A stretch of DNA of 64,000 bases from Adineta vaga. Its lineage: Eukaryota; Rotifera. Location: the NCBI GenBank assembly GCA_021613535.1, contig CP075493.1, forward strand, positions 1,550,001-1,614,000, read 5' to 3'. Numbering within the stretch: the stretch's first letter is position 1; every line of letters starts with the position of its first letter. Shown piece by piece: positions 59,029-64,000 of this stretch. Position numbers and translations under genes: made by a program. The notes under the pieces are model-generated. The model was given only the letters and a program-made list of their open reading frames with translations, was not told where the DNA came from and did no database searches.

Positions 59029-61357
59029 CTAAAGGTACGTTTCTTTTGCACATGTAATCATTGTGGAAAATAATTTCATAAATGCTGTATCTTTTGGTCG
59101 TTGAAGGCCACGTTCAAGACGATTTTTCATAATATGAATGAATTCAACATAAGATAATAATTGATCTTGATTATCATCGAAAAGTGTAAAAACAACATCG
59201 ACTAAATGTGAATCAAGTTCCGTTTGATTAACAGTTTTAGCTACATGATGAAAGATTTGTTTATCAATAGCACCACCAGCTATATGATAAAATGTTAATG
59301 CAACATCAATATCATGAATATTTCGAAGAAAATTATAAAAATTTTGATAATCTTTAAAACAAATTCCAATTGATGGAGTTTTGTCATCATTTGGATAGGC
59401 TTTTTTGATACGTTTTAACATTTTTTTAGCACGTTTTTCTGATAAACCCGGATAGGCTAATAAAGATGTCGCAAAATCTAATTCCGTTATACGAGTTTTA
59501 TCATGCGAACATTTTGCTGAACGATGAAATTCTAATTGTAAGATTTCATTTTGTAATTGTTCGTAAAAGTGAAGAAATTTTTCAACCGTTAATAATTGAT
59601 CGAGATTTTCACCAAAAAAATAATGATTTACAATTGATGTTTCTCGTAGAATATTTCCCGTTGTCGCATGATCACGATGTCGTTGTCCAATACTTGTTTG
59701 TTCACGTATTAAACATTTTAATCTTGTAAATTCATCGAAATCAAATGTACCATTACCATCAGAATCAAACATTTGAAAAGCGATTTGAAAATATCGTCGT
59801 GGAGTTGATAATAACGTTAGGAGAAAAATAAAATCACTAAATGTAATCAAACATTGTTTACCACCGATATGTTCAAAGATTGAAATTTCATCAGAATTTA
59901 AATCTGAATAATACAAATGTGTATTTAATTGTTCAAGTTTATCCCAAGAATCAACACGTGGATCATAACGACAGAATTTATCAAGTTCTAAACCATCTGG
60001 TTGTTTTAAACCTTAACAAAACAATTCAATGAAGTTTTTTTTCGGATTTCATTTCTCAAGAAAGTTTACCTGGTGTTATTGATCGAAGAAAATCATCGGG
60101 TGTCATACAGATAATACCTTGACAAAGAGAATAGTTTAAGAGAAAAACAATATTGAAAACATTTTCTTTTACCATCAGGATTATCATCATTGAAGACTTT
60201 CAATGTCGCAAAATATCGAAAGATTTTATCCGGTGTTGAATATGCTCGAAGACGATTTTCATATGCGATTTTTTTCTTATCTCGAAATGACACTTTAGTT
60301 TTGCCTTCTTTTTTTTCTATTTTAGATTTTTCAGCTTTACGTTCTACCTACAAAATAGAGAAAAACAAAACAAAGATAATAACATTACCATGGACATTAA
60401 ATATTAAAAATGTTTTGTTTTAAACCGCACGGAAGTTTTTTTCAACATATTAATTAGAAAATCGACTATAAATATCATTTCACTATTGAACTAAGTAAAA
60501 ACTGTGACCTTGATATTAATGCATGAAAAAGAGAACGTTTCTGTCATACTAACCAACAGGAAATATTCTCTCTCAGAATCATGCAATCATTAAATGCATG
60601 TTTTCCGTTCGAATCTTACGTAAGAACTAATAGAACGTGAATAATGATTCAATCGGATAGAATAACTTTCAAAGAAAAAGATGAAGATGTTGGTTTTTTT
60701 CTATGTTTGGATTTATTGGTTAGGAGATTTATCTGTAAGATAATAAGAAAAAGTAGAAACCTCAGATAAATTTTCATCATTTTTTGTTTCAACTGAATCA
60801 TTGATATTGGTTTCAACAGCTGGTATGATCGTTGCTGCTTTGACTTGAGAAAAAACATCTAAACGTCGTTGTGCATCTTTTGGATTGATATAAGTATTGT
60901 TTTCAGTTCTGGCTTGACTTGCTATCGGTTGAGACCAACGTTCTTCAAATTCAGTAACATTTCTATTGAAAAAACGAAAGAAAGAGTTTCTTTACGAACT
61001 GATGTATTTACAAATTTCTACGAACGTTAGATAAAATAATGCATAAGCTCCAATAATTATCAAGAAAAATTGCATATATTGAACAATATGATGTCCCGGT
61101 GGTCTCACATGTCTTCGATGTCCATAATTTGTATATCCAAAACTAAATTTTAACTTTCGCGTACGATATGGTTGATTGATAATCACCGGTAAACGAACTG
61201 AAAGTAACGTTCGATCATTTGGTAATTGTTGTTGATTACTTATTGATCGAATTAAATTTATCGGTGATAAATTATTCGTAGATCTTAATAAGAATGGCGA
61301 TGAACATAATCGCCAGACATGATTTTGTTGTTGTCGAAAAAGACCTAATAAAATCAT
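59029..61357 (-). CDS. MICU1: Mitochondrial calcium uptake 1 (MICU1) homologue
   Basis: EF-hand gatekeeper of the mitochondrial calcium uniporter in the intermembrane space. The N-terminus is Arg/Gln-rich without acidic residues, like a mitochondrial presequence, followed by a membrane-type segment ([17 protein letters not shown]). The conserved core starts [20 protein letters not shown] and [12 protein letters not shown], then [15 protein letters not shown]-hand 1 is [13 protein letters not shown] and EF-hand 2 is [13 protein letters not shown]; both keep acidic ligands at positions 1, 3 and 12-like sites. The Cys near the end (TCAKETYL) may correspond to the one that bonds MICU2. The protein ends sooner than human MICU1. 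The first intron's donor (AC|GTTCGT) is unusual but is needed for frame. The ATG follows a T-run and TAG, 125 bp after the upstream gene's stop. Confidence 0.93.
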
Positions 61358-61370
61358 CTAAAAAAAAAAG
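61358..61370 (-). promoter_or_regulatory. Trans-splice acceptor abutting MICU1 ATG
   Basis: On the minus strand a run of ten T ends in TAG directly before the ATG, in a 124-bp spacer after the upstream same-strand stop. It fits a spliced-leader acceptor; a cis 5'UTR intron is less easy to fit in the spacer. Confidence 0.58.
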
Positions 61371-61481
61371 AAGTCGAAGATAATTCTACAAAAATCGATA
61401 CACACAGTGTAAGAAAAAAAAGAAAGAGAGAAAATGAACGGACGGAAAGCGAGAGAAATAAAAAGATATCAGACAAGAAAA

Positions 61482-64000
61482 TTACATTGGATCTTGAAAA
61501 TCACTCATAAAAGTACTTAAATGTTTGATACGTTCTTCCCATTTCTTCTTTCGTTGATTTGTATCATGTAATAAGATACGCATTTCATCTTCGACTTCAT
61601 TTATACGAATTTGAGCTTGTTGAAGTTTGTCTTCGTAAGTTTTTTGCATTTGATTAAATGCTTGACGATGTCCATGTTCAATTGTATCGAATTGACGACG
61701 AAAATCATCATCACGTTGACGAAGTTTATCTTCTAATTGTCTAAACAAATAAACAAACAAACAGAGCATGAAGAATTCAACGAAATAATCTCGATTACTT
61801 GTGTGTTTCAAGAAGACGAGTATTTTCATCGATCAATTTCTTTTCATTTGATTGATAAGTTTCCGATGCTCGACGAATTTTATTGTCAAGTTCAGTGATT
61901 AAATCAGATTTTTCCTTCCATTTACGACTTAATGCACTGCAATGAAGAAGACAATAGAAGAAAATGTTTAATACTTTCAAAACTAATTCAATACTTGTAA
62001 TCATTTTTGCTCTTTTCAAGTTGTTGTTGCATTTGATGCATATCACCTTTGATTGAATCACGTTTTTCACAAACTTTTTCATATTTTTCTTGTAATTCTT
62101 GATAAAGCAATTGTTCATCTTGAAGTTGTTGTTCTAATTCTTTCTGACGAATTAATAAATCTTCACGTGCTTTTTTTATCGTATCATCACGTTCTACAAC
62201 ACCCTAGAAAACAACAATTCAAATACAAGAAATTCAATTATGATTCAGAAAATACGAATTACATCTTTCAGTTTTTGAATTGTATCCAATTGACTTTCGA
62301 TAATTGTTTGTTTAATTCGACATGTATCTACTTCTTTATCCCATTGTTTCTTCAGCGTGTTTACTTCACTTGTTAAAGTTTGTATAGTTGATTCTAAACG
62401 ACCACGATCTTGAGCTAATGAAGCACCTATTGACGAAAAAAATAACTTTCATTGATTGATTTGTTTGGAAAAAAAGATGATTTACCTTGATGTGCTAATT
62501 CATGACTCCATAGTTTCTTTTCTTCTCGTAGACCAGATAGAATTGATTCTTGTGCTACAAGACGTGCATCAATTTCTCGACGTTCTTTTTGTAAAATTAA
62601 AATTTGTTCACGAATCTTTTTCAATTCATCAATAGCACGTTCAAATTTCGTTGTTAAATGTTTATTTTGATGAGTTAAATGTTCATTTGCTTTCGTTTTC
62701 TCTTGTAAACGTTGTTTTTGTTCACGAACTAACTATGAAGATCGAATAGAAAACGAACAGAAATAGAAATATTAGTTTTGTCTTTGTGAAAATATTTACC
62801 ATCATAAGATCATTGACCATCTTTCGATCAGATTCTTCACGTTGTTTAATGTTCGATGAAGACGAATGAAGAAGTTCATTTTCTTTTTGAAGAATTTCAT
62901 TCGTTTTATATAACTAAAATTCAAAAATCAGTAAATATTTTCATTCGATTTGAATTCATAAGACAATCGTTATTAGAGAGTTTTGTATTTACCTCTTGAT
63001 ATCGACGTTCTTCAATTTTCAATGCATCACGAAATTCATCCTCGAGTTTTTTGTATTCAACAGCTAATGATTGTAATCTAAAATATAAATTGATTGTATT
63101 GAAGTCAACAGAATAGATTTCAAGAATGAAATGTGTTTTATCTTACTTTTCTTGTTGATGTGCTAATTCAGTTCGATGAATATCTTCTTTTCGTTGAATT
63201 TCTTGTTTAAGATATTGTTGTACTTCAGTTGCTTGTAAATCAATTCGACATTTTTCTAATTCTTGTTTATGTTGAACTTCTCGTGTTGTATACAATTCTT
63301 GACATTCTCGTAATTGTTGTTTGATTTTCTTTGATTCATTTTGTAATGATTCATTCTCTTGTTGTAAATTATTTGCTCGACGTTCCCAATTTCGACTTTT
63401 TTCATTCTGAAAACAAACAAAAATGTACCGTATATTTCCAAAGTCGAACAAATCATTTGATTCTTTTCATACCTCAGTTAAGCGTAGTTCACTTTTTTCA
63501 CTTTCTAATTTACTTAAATTACTTTCAAGAGTTTTAATCAATTGTAGATTTGTATCATGCGCTTTTTTATATGATGATAATTGATCTTCTGTACTTCGAA
63601 GACGAGTCTAAATCAAATCATGACAAATTCAATCGATTAATAAATTATTTCGACTTACTTTATAATCATCAACAATGGCTGCTAAATCTTGAAATTTTGA
63701 TTTTTCATCTGCTAACCTTTGTTTATGTTTTTCACTTATCTCTTGTATAATAGTTTCATTTGTTCGACCATCATTTGCTGAAAACAGAAAAAACAATCAC
63801 ATTATTGATTTCTTATGTCGAAAAAAAAACATTAACAAACTTCGTTTTTCTAATCCACTGATAATATCATTTAAATGTTTGATTTCTTGTTCTGAACGCC
63901 AACGTTTATCACGTTCATAATCGAGATCTCTTAATGTTGCTGTATAGATTTCATTTAAATCGTCATTTTCATTATCTCGACTCATTCGATAATGATATTC
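61482..64000 (-). CDS. LRRCC1: Coiled-coil centrosomal protein, LRRCC1-like (5' end outside window)
   Basis: About ten short-intron exons encode one long coiled coil of roughly 700 residues, rich in Glu, Lys, Gln and Arg heptads (for example NEKSRNWERRANNLQQENES, RLVAQESILSGLREEKKLW, ALSRKWKEKSDLITELDNKI). The last 40 residues (INEVEDEMRILLHDTNQ then KWEERIKHLSTFMSDFQ) resemble the end of LRRCC1/CLERC, a centriolar protein needed for spindle poles and cilia. The frame stays open to the window edge (EYHYR before MSRDNEN), so the Met at 63985 is probably internal and N-terminal leucine-rich repeats, if present, lie beyond 64000. Coiled coil is certain; orthology is tentative. It is the upstream member of a close pair with MICU1. 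Confidence 0.75.

Overview
The window looks like nuclear DNA of a small invertebrate, most likely a bdelloid rotifer. It is AT-rich and compact. Genes are cut by many GT-AG introns of about 50-65 bp, and several same-strand neighbours are so close that only spliced-leader trans-splicing, which is documented in bdelloids, explains them easily. No tRNA, rRNA, CRISPR array or bacterial-type gene was seen. The organism is inferred from gene style and family content; no species marker is present.

Layout. 0-13 kb, plus strand: an unrecognised small protein, a Ser/Thr-rich protein with a faint CEP170-like tail, a histidine acid phosphatase (ACP6 type), a DLK/LZK mixed-lineage kinase and La (SSB). 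13-19 kb, minus: a single-LIM CRP protein, a DM9 protein, a 391-bp hAT-like MITE with 8-bp target duplication, then HDAC11 followed 91 bp later by TXNDC17. 19-21.5 kb, plus: ZNF706 and an unrecognised protein. 21.5-31.6 kb: two divergent rhodopsin-like GPCRs flanking a PTB-domain protein and a proline-rich repeat protein. 32-36.4 kb: PDE6D diverging from malectin, then a forkhead gene. 37-41 kb: MED11 and EEF1D (minus) diverging from PHF5A and CD2BP2 (plus). 41-47 kb: a ten-exon alpha-2-macroglobulin-family gene. 50-51 kb: a secreted cysteine-rich protein built from a duplicated exon pair. 52-64 kb, minus: RASGEF1, an ankyrin-repeat protein, MICU1 and the 3' part of an LRRCC1-like coiled-coil gene that runs off the window.

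Genes that may act together. PHF5A (SF3b) and CD2BP2 (U5 snRNP) are both spliceosome factors and form the clearest operon candidate: 70 bp apart, with an AATAAA and a polypyrimidine-AG abutting the second ATG. MED11/EEF1D, HDAC11/TXNDC17 and LRRCC1-like/MICU1 have the same arrangement without an obvious shared function.

The most unusual items are the macroglobulin, which has the toroid domain but no GCGEQ thioester motif and carries nine perfect-length 7-residue repeats in its bait region; the duplicated four-cysteine secreted protein with an intron at the same place in both copies; the hAT MITE; and the trans-splicing operons. Exon boundaries were read by eye from splice signals and reading-frame continuity and should be treated as predictions.
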